A stretch of 12,640 nucleotides of DNA, from the NCBI GenBank assembly GCA_018821175.1, contig JAHJMX010000076.1:1-12640 (forward strand). The letters run 5' to 3'. The translations under genes and the position numbers were made by a program. Every line of letters begins with the position of its first letter. The first letter of the stretch is position 1. The notes beneath the pieces were generated by a model. The model did not search any database. It was not told the DNA's origin and saw nothing but the letters and a program-made list of their open reading frames with translations. This stretch comes from Patescibacteria group bacterium (GTDB lineage Bacteria; Patescibacteriota; Gracilibacteria; UBA1369; PNNO01). Shown piece after piece: positions 4,799 to 12,432 of the stretch.

Positions 4799-7282
4799 AT
4801 GGCAATGAAAAAGATGTTTGCAGGAATGCTTACACTTGCACTTTTGATGGGTGCTTTTGTGAGTTTTGGTACTGCAAGTGCAGAATCTGTAAGTTTTGCA
4901 GATGTTGATGCTTCTTACGAGTACTCAGATGCGATTTATTACCTTCAAGACGAAGGCACTATCGAAGGGTATGAGGATGATACTTATCGTCCTGATAATA
5001 TTATTAATCGTGCTGAGTTCACGAAGATAACTTTGATTGAGAGAGGGGAAATTCCTGAAGGAGGGAATTGTTTTCCGGATGTGACTGATCAATGGTTCGC
5101 CCCTTATGTTTGTAAAGCTAAGGATCTTGGACTTGTTCAAGGATATCCAGATGGAACTTTTAAACCTGAGCGTCCCATTAACTTTGTTGAATCTGGAAAA
5201 GTTGTGACTGAAGGGTTGAAGCTTGCAAAGGATGATGCTTTGAATGCTGAGTGGTATGAGAAATACGTGAAGGCGTTAGAGGCAGAGGAGGCAATTCCAC
5301 AAACTGTTGGAACTTTTGATCATTATATCAACAGGGGTGAGATGGCTGAGATCATGTGGCGCGTTCAAACGGATCAAAATTTATCGACTGGAAATTACGA
5401 AGATTTAAAAGAAGAGACTGAGGCACAACTTGTTCATACAGTGAATAGTTGTAATGAGCTTAAGGAAAAATTTGAAGCTGATAATGATTATTATCGTTCT
5501 TTTTATGAAGATGACATAGTTATGATGGCATTGCCTGAAGCGACTATGGACACTGCAACAAAAACTGCTGGAGCCGTTGCAGAAGAGTCTGAGGGGAGCG
5601 CTGAGTATTCTACGACTAATGTTCAAGTAGAGGGAGTTGATGAAGCTGATATAGTAAAAACTGATGGAAAGTATATTTATGTTGTGAAAGGGGATACGGT
5701 GCGTGTGATTGATGCTTACCTTCCAGATAAAATGCGGGAACTTGATGCAGTGACATTTGGAGATGAGAATTTTCATCCTGAAGAAATGTATGTTGATGGT
5801 GATAAACTGGTTGTAATTGGAGGGTCTTATTATGCTTATCCATACCCATTGCGTGATAATCTTGGAATTGCACGATATCCTTATTACGGAGGTAGTTTGT
5901 CGAAAGTTTATATTTTTGATATTTCAGATAAGACAAATATTATTGAATTTCGTACTTTAGAATTTGAGGGGGACTATTCTCAATCAAGAAAAGTAGATGA
6001 TATGGTTTATGTTGTTTTTAATAGATATGCATTTTATGCATTTGACGACATCTTGGAAGCTGATGAAATTATGCCAAGATATAAAGATGGGGAAGAGGAA
6101 TCAGAGCCTATTTGTGGATGCGGGGATGTTAAATACATTCCAAATATTGAATCTAGCAATTATATGATTGTAGTTGGGATTCCAATTAATGATAAGGATG
6201 CAAAAATTCAAAAAGAGGTAATGCTTGGAACAAGTGAAAATATTTATTCTTCTCGTGATAACTTGTATGTTGCTTCCACTTCATGGAGTTATAGAAGTTC
6301 AAATACTTCTACGAATGTTTACAAGTTTGCTTTGAATGATAACGACATTGAATATGTTTCAAAAGGGCGTGTTCCTGGAACTATCTTGAATCAATTCTCA
6401 ATGGATGAATACGATGGTTATTTCCGTATTGCGACAACTCAAGGGAATTCATGGGATGGAACATCTCGCAACAACGTTTATACACTTGATGGTGATATGA
6501 ATATTGCTGGTAAGCTTGAGGGAATTGCGCCAGGGGAATCCATTTATTCTATGAGATTTATGGGAGATAGGGGATATATGGTAACTTTTAAAAAGATTGA
6601 TCCATTCTTCGTTCTTGATTTGAGCAATCCCAATTATCCGACAATTTTGGGAAAATTGAAGATTCCTGGATATAGCGATTATTTACATCCATATGACGAG
6701 AATCATATCATTGGATTTGGTAAGGACACTGTGATCCCGAGTGAACTTGATGCTGAGTCACGATCTATTGATTTTGAGTGGTATCAAGGAATGAAAATTG
6801 CAATGTTTGATGTAACTGACGTTGAGAACCCTGTGCAACTTCATACAGAAATTATTGGAGATAGAGGGACAGATAGCCCGTTGCTTAGCGATCACAAAGC
6901 CTTAATGTTTGATAAAGAAAAAGGGTTGATGGCATTTCCTGTGATGGTTTATGAGCTTGCTGATGAGTACAAGGCTTTAGACTATACTGGTGATATTTAT
7001 GGAGAACCTGTTTATCAGGGTGTTTATGTTTATGACATAAGTATCGAGAATGGATTTCAGCTTCGTGGTCGCGTGAGCCATTATGCTGAAGACGAAATAG
7101 AGAATAAAGCAGGATATTATTGGTATGGAGATTTTGATATTGAAAGGGCTCTTTATATCGGGAATTATCTTTACACCGTTTCAATGGGAATGATTAAGGC
7201 AAATAATCTTAACGATTTGGTGGAAGTGAATTCGGTTGAGCTTGGTGGAGAAAGTGATGATTATTACTATATTATGGAGTAG
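4799..7282 (+). CDS. Secreted SLH-repeat, C-terminal beta-propeller surface protein
   Basis: From the ATG at 4799 the protein has 827 residues. It opens with a signal peptide: MAMKK, a hydrophobic core, and an ASA cleavage site after residue 28. Starting at 4706 would put 31 polar and Cys/Trp-rich residues before the signal, so that start is rejected. Three SLH-like repeats follow at about 33-83, 90-140 and 150-190; the first two are clear (FADV...GYEDDTYRPDNIINRAEF; FPDV...GYPDGTFKPERPI), the third degenerate. A linker to about residue 268 leads into a large domain beginning STTNVQVEGVDEADIVKTDG, the hallmark of the 'secreted C-terminal beta-propeller' family (Beta_propel, distantly WD40-like). 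A CGC pair lies at 439-441. SLH domains normally bind cell-wall polymers, so surface display is likely; the propeller's ligand is unknown. The gene sits alone, opposite in direction to the str genes on both sides, with its own terminator. Confidence 0.88.
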   Translation: MAMKKMFAGMLTLALLMGAFVSFGTASAESVSFADVDASYEYSDAIYYLQDEGTIEGYEDDTYRPDNIINRAEFTKITLIERGEIPEGGNCFPDVTDQWFAPYVCKAKDLGLVQGYPDGTFKPERPINFVESGKVVTEGLKLAKDDALNAEWYEKYVKALEAEEAIPQTVGTFDHYINRGEMAEIMWRVQTDQNLSTGNYEDLKEETEAQLVHTVNSCNELKEKFEADNDYYRSFYEDDIVMMALPEATMDTATKTAGAVAEESEGSAEYSTTNVQVEGVDEADIVKTDGKYIYVVKGDTVRVIDAYLPDKMRELDAVTFGDENFHPEEMYVDGDKLVVIGGSYYAYPYPLRDNLGIARYPYYGGSLSKVYIFDISDKTNIIEFRTLEFEGDYSQSRKVDDMVYVVFNRYAFYAFDDILEADEIMPRYKDGEEESEPICGCGDVKYIPNIESSNYMIVVGIPINDKDAKIQKEVMLGTSENIYSSRDNLYVASTSWSYRSSNTSTNVYKFALNDNDIEYVSKGRVPGTILNQFSMDEYDGYFRIATTQGNSWDGTSRNNVYTLDGDMNIAGKLEGIAPGESIYSMRFMGDRGYMVTFKKIDPFFVLDLSNPNYPTILGKLKIPGYSDYLHPYDENHIIGFGKDTVIPSELDAESRSIDFEWYQGMKIAMFDVTDVENPVQLHTEIIGDRGTDSPLLSDHKALMFDKEKGLMAFPVMVYELADEYKALDYTGDIYGEPVYQGVYVYDISIENGFQLRGRVSHYAEDEIENKAGYYWYGDFDIERALYIGNYLYTVSMGMIKANNLNDLVEVNSVELGGESDDYYYIME

Positions 7283-7284
7283 TA

Positions 7285-7340
7285 GTTTCGCTGAATTGCG
7301 AAACCATGCGTAGCCCGAGCGAATGCGAAGGGCGAGCATG
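7285..7340 (+). repeat. Nested GC-rich inverted repeats after the propeller gene
   Basis: GTTTCGC (7285-7291) and GCGAAAC (7298-7304) form a perfect 7-bp hairpin two bases after the stop codon. Directly next, CATGC (7305-7309) pairs with GCATG (7336-7340) and encloses GCCC (7313-7316) with GGGC (7330-7333). The block is much richer in G+C than the gene before it and looks like a dispersed palindromic repeat, though only one copy is in view. Confidence 0.5.
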
Positions 7341-7358
7341 AAAATGTGCGCGCTCGTT

Positions 7359-7398
7359 GCCTGGTCTGGAATGGAAACATTTTGGGCCAGGCTTTTTT
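7359..7398 (+). terminator. Strong intrinsic terminator of the SLH/propeller gene
   Basis: GCCTGGTCTGGAATG (7359-7373) pairs with CATTTTGGGCCAGGC (7378-7392) without a mismatch, counting G-U pairs, around a GAAA tetraloop. TTTTTT follows (7393-7398). The G-U pairs would be C-A mismatches on the other strand, so it is oriented for plus-strand transcription. It faces the rpsG terminator. Confidence 0.92.
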
Positions 7399-7419
7399 AA
7401 TACAACATTTAATACAACA
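7397..7419. repeat. Tandem 11-bp direct repeat
   Basis: TTAATACAACA occurs at 7397-7407 and again at 7409-7419, with one base between. It fills the gap between two convergent terminators. No function is apparent. Confidence 0.5.
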
Positions 7420-7451
7420 AAAAAAAGACCCCACTGTTTGTGTGAGGCCTT
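7419..7451 (-). terminator. Intrinsic terminator of rpsL-rpsG
   Basis: On the minus strand AAGGCCTCAC (7451-7442) pairs with GTGGGGTCTT (7434-7425) across a 7-nt loop, followed by eight T (complement of A 7419-7426). G-U pairs fix the strand. Its right arm and U-run are the same bases as in the rpsJ terminator. Confidence 0.88.
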
Positions 7452-7470
7452 TCGAATTCTTGTTTTGTTT

Positions 7471-7484
7471 CCGTCCCGGGACGG
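7471..7484 (-). other. CCGG-loop palindromic hairpin in rpsG 3' UTR
   Basis: CCGTCCCGGGACGG is a perfect 14-bp palindrome. As RNA it makes a 5-bp stem with a CCGG loop, 20 nt core to stem before the rpsG terminator. Compared with the copy after rpsJ (510-523), a C-G pair is replaced by a T-A pair and a U-G pair by C-G, while the loop is unchanged. Confidence 0.6.
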
Positions 7485-7489
7485 GGAAG

Positions 7490-7510
7490 GTTTTCCGCTT
7501 CGCAGAAAAC
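7490..7510 (-). other. Hairpin overlapping the rpsG stop codon
   Basis: On the minus strand GTTTTC (7510-7505) pairs with GAAAAC (7495-7490), and TGC (7504-7502) with GCG (7498-7496), around a GAA loop: nine pairs including one U-G. The first G is the last base of the TAG stop. The U-G pair shows it is an RNA of the rpsG strand. Confidence 0.55.
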
Positions 7511-7962
7511 TAGTATCTTGCGTAGTGAGCAAATGCTTTGTTTGCAGCTGCCATTCTGTGTGTATCTTCTTTCTTCTTAATTGCTGTTCCAGCTCCTTCT
7601 GCAGCTTGCATTACTTCATTTGCAAGTTTTTCAGCGATTGGGGATCCTTTTCCACTGCGGATAGCTCCAATTAGCCATCTGAATGCAAGGGTGATTTGTC
7701 TGTTTGCATCTACCTCACGTGGGATTTGATATACAGCTCCACCAATACGTTTTGGCTTAACCTCCATTTGAGGCTTAATGTTATCAAGAGCTTGATTGAA
7801 GATCTTTGCAGGATCTTGTTTAGTCTTTTCACCAATCATTGTCATAGAATCATTGAAGATTCGACGTGCAACTGTTTTTTTACCACGTTGCATAATGTAG
7901 TTGATGAATTTTTCGTATAAAGGATTTGAATCCTTAGGTATAAATGTTGCTTTCTTTTGCAT
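7510..7962 (-). CDS. rpsG: Small-subunit ribosomal protein S7
   Basis: The protein has 150 residues, slightly under the typical 156. S7 nucleates assembly of the 30S head on 16S rRNA and lies near the exit site. Family blocks are KFINYIMQRGKKTVA, the VKPKRIGGAVYQIPREV beta-hairpin region, LAFRWLIGAIR, and the C-terminal KKKEDTHRMAAANKAFAHYARY. The N-terminus (MQKKATFIPKDSNPL) is shorter and lacks the usual PRR start. The start is nonetheless firm because an in-frame TAA directly precedes the ATG. It follows rpsL by 20 nt with no Shine-Dalgarno, so the two are co-transcribed. A hairpin at the stop, a CCGG-loop hairpin and a terminator follow. In the standard str operon fusA would come next, but here a convergent surface-protein gene does. 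Identification is certain. Confidence 0.98.
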   Translation of the reverse strand: MQKKATFIPKDSNPLYEKFINYIMQRGKKTVARRIFNDSMTMIGEKTKQDPAKIFNQALDNIKPQMEVKPKRIGGAVYQIPREVDANRQITLAFRWLIGAIRSGKGSPIAEKLANEVMQAAEGAGTAIKKKEDTHRMAAANKAFAHYARY

Positions 7963-7982
7963 TTAATATATTAGATTAATTA

Positions 7983-8396
7983 CTATTTTTTTGGTCTCTT
8001 TGTACCGTATTTACTTCGTCCTTGTTTTCTCTCATTTACACCTTGTGTATCTAGAGATCCACGGATGATATGATAACGCACACCTGGTAAATCCTTTACT
8101 CTTCCTCCTCTAATTGTTACCACAGAGTGCTCTTGTAAATTGTGTCCTTCTCCACCAATGTAAGCATTTACTTCCATCCCGTTTGTCAAACGAACACGAG
8201 CTACTTTACGTAAAGCCGAATTCGGTTTCTTTGGTGTCATTGTGAAAACTTTTACGCACACGCCACGTTTTTGAGGACAATTAATCTTTACTTCTTTATT
8301 TAGTAAAGTATTGAATGTGTACCCAAGCGCAGGAGCTTTAGTTTTCTTTACCACTTTTTTTCGTGGATTTCTGATTAATTGGTTGATTGTAGGCAT
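7983..8396 (-). CDS. rpsL: Small-subunit ribosomal protein S12
   Basis: The protein has 137 residues. S12 lies at the decoding centre and controls translational accuracy. The core blocks are present: MPTINQLIRNPRKK, CPQKRGVCVKVFTMTPKKPN, RLTNGMEVNAYIGGEGHNLQ and GGRVKDLPGVRYH. The lysines at 56 and 101 correspond to Lys42 and Lys87 of E. coli S12, so the streptomycin-sensitive form is expected. Asp102 is the residue that RimO methylthiolates in other bacteria. Between PAL and CPQ there are about 13 extra residues compared with E. coli; a similar insert occurs in low-G+C Gram-positive S12. No Shine-Dalgarno is seen. The gene is the first of a two-gene unit with rpsG and has promoter candidates in the 98 nt after rpoC. 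Identification is certain. Confidence 0.98.
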   Translation of the reverse strand: MPTINQLIRNPRKKVVKKTKAPALGYTFNTLLNKEVKINCPQKRGVCVKVFTMTPKKPNSALRKVARVRLTNGMEVNAYIGGEGHNLQEHSVVTIRGGRVKDLPGVRYHIIRGSLDTQGVNERKQGRSKYGTKRPKK

Positions 8397-8440
8397 ATTT
8401 TTAAGTTCAATTTATGTGCTTGTAGACAGTAGCGACGGTT

Positions 8441-8469
8441 ACAGTAACGAATTTATAGCAAGAATGCAA
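8441..8469 (-). promoter_or_regulatory. Promoter of rpsL-rpsG
   Basis: On the minus strand TTGCAT (8469-8464) and TACTGT (8446-8441) are 17 nt apart. An overlapping alternative is the extended -10 TGCTATAAA, with TATAAA at 8457-8452. The -10 TACTGT is inside a GTTAC-T-GTAAC dyad. No terminator lies between rpoC and rpsL, so read-through from rpoC may add to expression. Confidence 0.5.
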
Positions 8470-8494
8470 GTAAATTCTGCGGTTTTTTTAGATG

Positions 8495-11400
8495 TTATTT
8501 TTCTTTAATAGTTTCAGCATCTAATTCGCTGATGACTTCTGCTGGCAATTCTTCAGGATGATGTTTCCTCATTTCTTTTACTAGTTCAGGATTTCTCTTT
8601 CTGAAGATTTCTCCGGCAGGAATTAACTTACCGATGATAACGTTTTCTTTAAGACCTGCTAAATTATCGATACGTTTTGTTGTTGAAGCTTCAACAAGAA
8701 CACGTATTGTTTCTTGGAATGATGCTGCAGATAGCCAACTGTCTGTGTATAGCGCGATACGAGTTAGACCAAGCAATAATCTTTCAGCGTGAATTCCAGT
8801 TTTACCAGCTTGAGCAAGTTCTTTATTTAATATATCAAGTTTGATGTTATCTATAAGCTCACCAGGTAAATAATTACTGTCGCCAGCTTCTAGAATACGT
8901 GATTTAGAAAGCATTTGACGTGCAATGATCTCGATATGTTTGTCATTGATTGTTTGCCCTTGTGAAGCATAAATACTTTGTACCTCTTGCATAATATATT
9001 TTTGCAAAACGTAGATATCAGTAAGATCCATGAATTGGCGAAGATCGTAGTGCCCAGAAGTTAAAGCTTGTCCTTTAGTTACTTGAGCTCCATTCTTTAT
9101 TAGCAATGTTTTTCCATGAGGAACAACATATTGTTTTTCAACAAGTCCATCTGACATAATATCGATAGTTTCAGCATGAATTGCTATAACTTTTCCGTCA
9201 GTTCTAGTCTTAACTGTGTTTTTAGCTTTTGTTGATTTTGCAATAATTTGTTTAGCTTTAACAGGATCACCTTCATGGACTGATATTTCCATATATGGTC
9301 CAAGGTCGTATGTTGTGATAAGTGGTTCAAGAGAAGTAAGGGTGATTATAGCAATCTTTCCCTTTTGGCTAATTTTTATTTTTCCTGCAATTTCAGCAAG
9401 GATCGCCGGTGATTTTGGTGTACGTGCTTCAAACAATTCTTCAACACGAGTTAAACCTTGTGTGATATCACTTCCATCCGCAACTCCTCCCATATGGAAT
9501 GTACGCATAGTAAGCTGAGTACCAGGCTCACCAATACTTTGTGCTGCAATAATTCCAGCTGCAGTTCCAATTTCCACAGTTTTGTTTGTTCCTAAATCTT
9601 TTCCATAACATTTTACGCAAACACCGTTTGGAGTTTGGCATGTCATGACTGAACGTACATCAACTTCATCAATACCAGCGGCAGTGATTTTCTTAAGTTC
9701 ATCACGTCCAATTTCAACATCTTTATCAAGAACGACTTCTCCAGTTTGTGGGTTAACTGCGGCATTTGCAAGGATACGTCCGTAAATTCTTCTCTCGAAT
9801 TCTTCACCAATTTCTTTACTTTCTGCTCTTGTAACTCTGTGAGCGTGTTCTGATCCACAATCGTACTCTTTGATGATGATATCTTGCACAGCATCAACAA
9901 GACGTCTTGTAAGATATCCAGCCTCAGCAGTTTTAAGCGCTGTATCTGATTTACCTTTACGTCCTCCATGTGTCGCAATGAAATATTCAAGAATCGAGAA
10001 TCCTTCCTTCAAGTTTGATTTAATTGGCAGCTCAATAGTTCGCCCAGCCGGATTTGCAACTAAACCTTTAATTCCACATAATTGAGTAATTTGTCCCCAG
10101 TTACCACGCGCTCCAGAGTTGATCATGTAATGAATATGGTTTTCATCACTTATATTTTCAACCATGATTTTTGTGACATCTGACTTTGTCTTAGCCCAAA
10201 CTTTAATTGTGTGGATATATCTTTCATCATCAGTCATCAATCCCAATCTGTATTGATTTGTTATTTTTTCAACCATGTCAGAAGCATCATCAATGATTTT
10301 GACTTTTTTCTCTGGTATAAGCATGTCATCAACTCCAATTGAAAGTCCTGATAAAGTAGCATATTTAAATCCAATGTCTTTGATATCATCAGCTAATTTC
10401 GCTGTAATATCAGTTCCAAGTTTATTGAACGAGTCACCGATTAATGTGCTTAATCCTTTTTTAGTGATTGTATAATTTTGATATTCAATTCCTTCTGGAA
10501 TAACTGAATTGAAGATTAGACGTCCAACAGTTGTTTCAATAATTTCATTATTTACTCTTGCTTTGATAGGAGCCTGAATATGTACATGTCCATTTTCAAG
10601 AGCAAGTGTGGCATCTTCAGTGTCAGAAAATATCATTCCTTCTCCATGTTTTCCTGGAGTCATCTTAGTCAAGAAGTATGCTCCAAGTACCATATCTTGA
10701 GTTGGAGTTACGATTGGTTCACCATGTGAAGGTTTAAGCAAATTCTTTGCAGAAGAAATCAATTCTTTTGCTTCTTTTTGTGCTTGTGCAGAAAGAGGTA
10801 CGTGTACCGCCATCTGATCTCCATCGAAATCGGCGTTGAACGCAGAACATACAAGTGGGTGAATTTGGATCGCTTTACCTTCAATCAAAACTGGTTGGAA
10901 AGCTTGAATACCAAGACGGTGAAGTGTTGGAGCACGATTCAAAAGTACATAATGATCTTGCGTAACTTCTCCTAAAATATCCCAAACTTCACGTTTGTTC
11001 GCTTGTATTAGTTTTTCAGCGTTTTTAATGTTGTGTGCATAACCATCGCGGATTAATCTTCCGATAACGAATGGTTTGAAAAGTTCCATCGCCATAAGTT
11101 TTGGAAGTCCACATTGGTTCAATTTAAGTTTTGGTCCAACTACGATTACAGAACGTCCAGAATAATCCACACGTTTACCAAGTAGGTTTTGTCTGAAACG
11201 TCCTTGTTTACCTTTTAACATGTCAGATAGAGAACGAAGTTTTCGTTTATCTCCTGAGTTGAATACGGTCTTTCCTTGACGTGCACTGTTGTTTAAAAGA
11301 GTATCTACGGCTTCTTGAAGCATACGTTTTTCATTTCGGCAGATTACTTCAGGAGCACCGATAGACATCAATCTTTTTAGACGGTTGTTTCTGTTGATAA

Positions 11401-12412
11401 CTCTTCTGTAAAGGTCGTTTAGGTCTGATGCAGCGAATCTTCCACCATCAAGTTGTACCATTGGTCTTAGATCTGGTGGGATGACTGGCAAAACAGTTAA
11501 AACCATCCATGCTGGATCGATTCCAGCTTTTTTTAAACTTCCACAAAGTTTAATTCTTTTAATAATTTTCTTTTGCTTTTGTCCTGAAGATTTCTTTAAT
11601 TCTTCTTCAAGATATTCCATGAACTTATCAAGATCTATTTCATGAATGATGTCACGAATTGATTCTGCTCCAGTTCCAGCTCTGAAAACGTGTCCAAATT
11701 TCATTGAAAGATTTCTATATTCAAGTTCTGAATGTACTTTTCCAACTTCTAAATCAGCTAGTTCAGCTTTTGCAGTATTGTATTGTTCATCAAGTTCTTC
11801 TAAATTATTTGCAAATTCTCTTTCAAGTGATGAAAGGTATTCTGGATTTTTTCCTTCAACTTTAGCTTTATTGCCAGCTTTTTTTGCTTCATCTTGAATT
11901 GTCATCTTATGTTTCTTGTATTCGTTCAATAATTGTTCTTTTGCTTCAGTTTTCGCTTCTTGGTCTACGTTGATGATGATGTATGCAGCAAAATAAACTA
12001 CTTGTTCAATAGTTTTGATTGGTAGGTCTAGAAGTAATCCAACACGACTTGGAGTTGATCGAAGGAACCAGATATGAGTTACAGGAACGGCAAGTTTGAT
12101 GTGCCCCATTCTTTCGCGTCTAACTGATGATCTTGTTACTTCAACTCCACATTTTTCACAAATTACACCTTTGTACCTAATTCTTTTGTATTTTCCGCAA
12201 TAGCACTCCCAGTTCTTAGTAGGTCCGAAGATTTTCTCGCAAAAAAGCCCATCACGTTCTGGTTTTTGAGTTCGGTAATTGATTGTTTCCGGCTTTTTTA
12301 CCTCTCCGTGCGACCACGAAAGGATTTCTTCCGGTGATGCAACTGAGACGGAAATCGAATCAAATATATCGACTCGGTTATTTCTTTGTGCTTCTGAGAC
12401 AATAGTTGTCAT
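8495..12412 (-). CDS. rpoC: RNA polymerase beta' subunit
   Basis: The protein has 1305 residues, in the usual range. It forms half of the polymerase catalytic centre. The N-terminal zinc finger uses Cys70, 72, 85 and 88. A coiled, charged segment at about 150-225 follows. The catalytic loop NADFDGD is at 526-532, with Asp528, 530 and 532 binding magnesium. The bridge-helix region is about 806-840 (ATHGGRKGKSDTALKTAEAG). A second zinc site uses Cys852, 925, 932 and 935. The trigger loop begins MRTFHMGG (969-976) and carries no large insertion. The start at 12412 gives a normal N-terminus; no Shine-Dalgarno is visible. Unusually, the gene 20 nt upstream is not rpoB but the end of an exchanger-like membrane protein. 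A weak promoter candidate (TTGGGC 12458-12453, TATAAA 12437-12432, 15-nt spacing) overlaps that gene's end. rpsL follows after 98 nt. Identification is certain. Confidence 0.99.
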   Translation of the reverse strand: MTTIVSEAQRNNRVDIFDSISVSVASPEEILSWSHGEVKKPETINYRTQKPERDGLFCEKIFGPTKNWECYCGKYKRIRYKGVICEKCGVEVTRSSVRRERMGHIKLAVPVTHIWFLRSTPSRVGLLLDLPIKTIEQVVYFAAYIIINVDQEAKTEAKEQLLNEYKKHKMTIQDEAKKAGNKAKVEGKNPEYLSSLEREFANNLEELDEQYNTAKAELADLEVGKVHSELEYRNLSMKFGHVFRAGTGAESIRDIIHEIDLDKFMEYLEEELKKSSGQKQKKIIKRIKLCGSLKKAGIDPAWMVLTVLPVIPPDLRPMVQLDGGRFAASDLNDLYRRVINRNNRLKRLMSIGAPEVICRNEKRMLQEAVDTLLNNSARQGKTVFNSGDKRKLRSLSDMLKGKQGRFRQNLLGKRVDYSGRSVIVVGPKLKLNQCGLPKLMAMELFKPFVIGRLIRDGYAHNIKNAEKLIQANKREVWDILGEVTQDHYVLLNRAPTLHRLGIQAFQPVLIEGKAIQIHPLVCSAFNADFDGDQMAVHVPLSAQAQKEAKELISSAKNLLKPSHGEPIVTPTQDMVLGAYFLTKMTPGKHGEGMIFSDTEDATLALENGHVHIQAPIKARVNNEIIETTVGRLIFNSVIPEGIEYQNYTITKKGLSTLIGDSFNKLGTDITAKLADDIKDIGFKYATLSGLSIGVDDMLIPEKKVKIIDDASDMVEKITNQYRLGLMTDDERYIHTIKVWAKTKSDVTKIMVENISDENHIHYMINSGARGNWGQITQLCGIKGLVANPAGRTIELPIKSNLKEGFSILEYFIATHGGRKGKSDTALKTAEAGYLTRRLVDAVQDIIIKEYDCGSEHAHRVTRAESKEIGEEFERRIYGRILANAAVNPQTGEVVLDKDVEIGRDELKKITAAGIDEVDVRSVMTCQTPNGVCVKCYGKDLGTNKTVEIGTAAGIIAAQSIGEPGTQLTMRTFHMGGVADGSDITQGLTRVEELFEARTPKSPAILAEIAGKIKISQKGKIAIITLTSLEPLITTYDLGPYMEISVHEGDPVKAKQIIAKSTKAKNTVKTRTDGKVIAIHAETIDIMSDGLVEKQYVVPHGKTLLIKNGAQVTKGQALTSGHYDLRQFMDLTDIYVLQKYIMQEVQSIYASQGQTINDKHIEIIARQMLSKSRILEAGDSNYLPGELIDNIKLDILNKELAQAGKTGIHAERLLLGLTRIALYTDSWLSAASFQETIRVLVEASTTKRIDNLAGLKENVIIGKLIPAGEIFRKRNPELVKEMRKHHPEELPAEVISELDAETIKEK

Positions 12413-12432
12413 GATATAGAGAAGTTAGTTGT

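Noticed and set aside
5405..5936. Minus-strand open frames across the propeller gene
   Set aside because: They overlap a well-supported gene and encode low-complexity His/Ile/Ser-rich strings typical of antisense shadows.
4596..7509. Mobile-element origin of the SLH/propeller insertion
   Set aside because: No transposase, integrase, terminal inverted repeats or matching flanking duplications were found at the borders.
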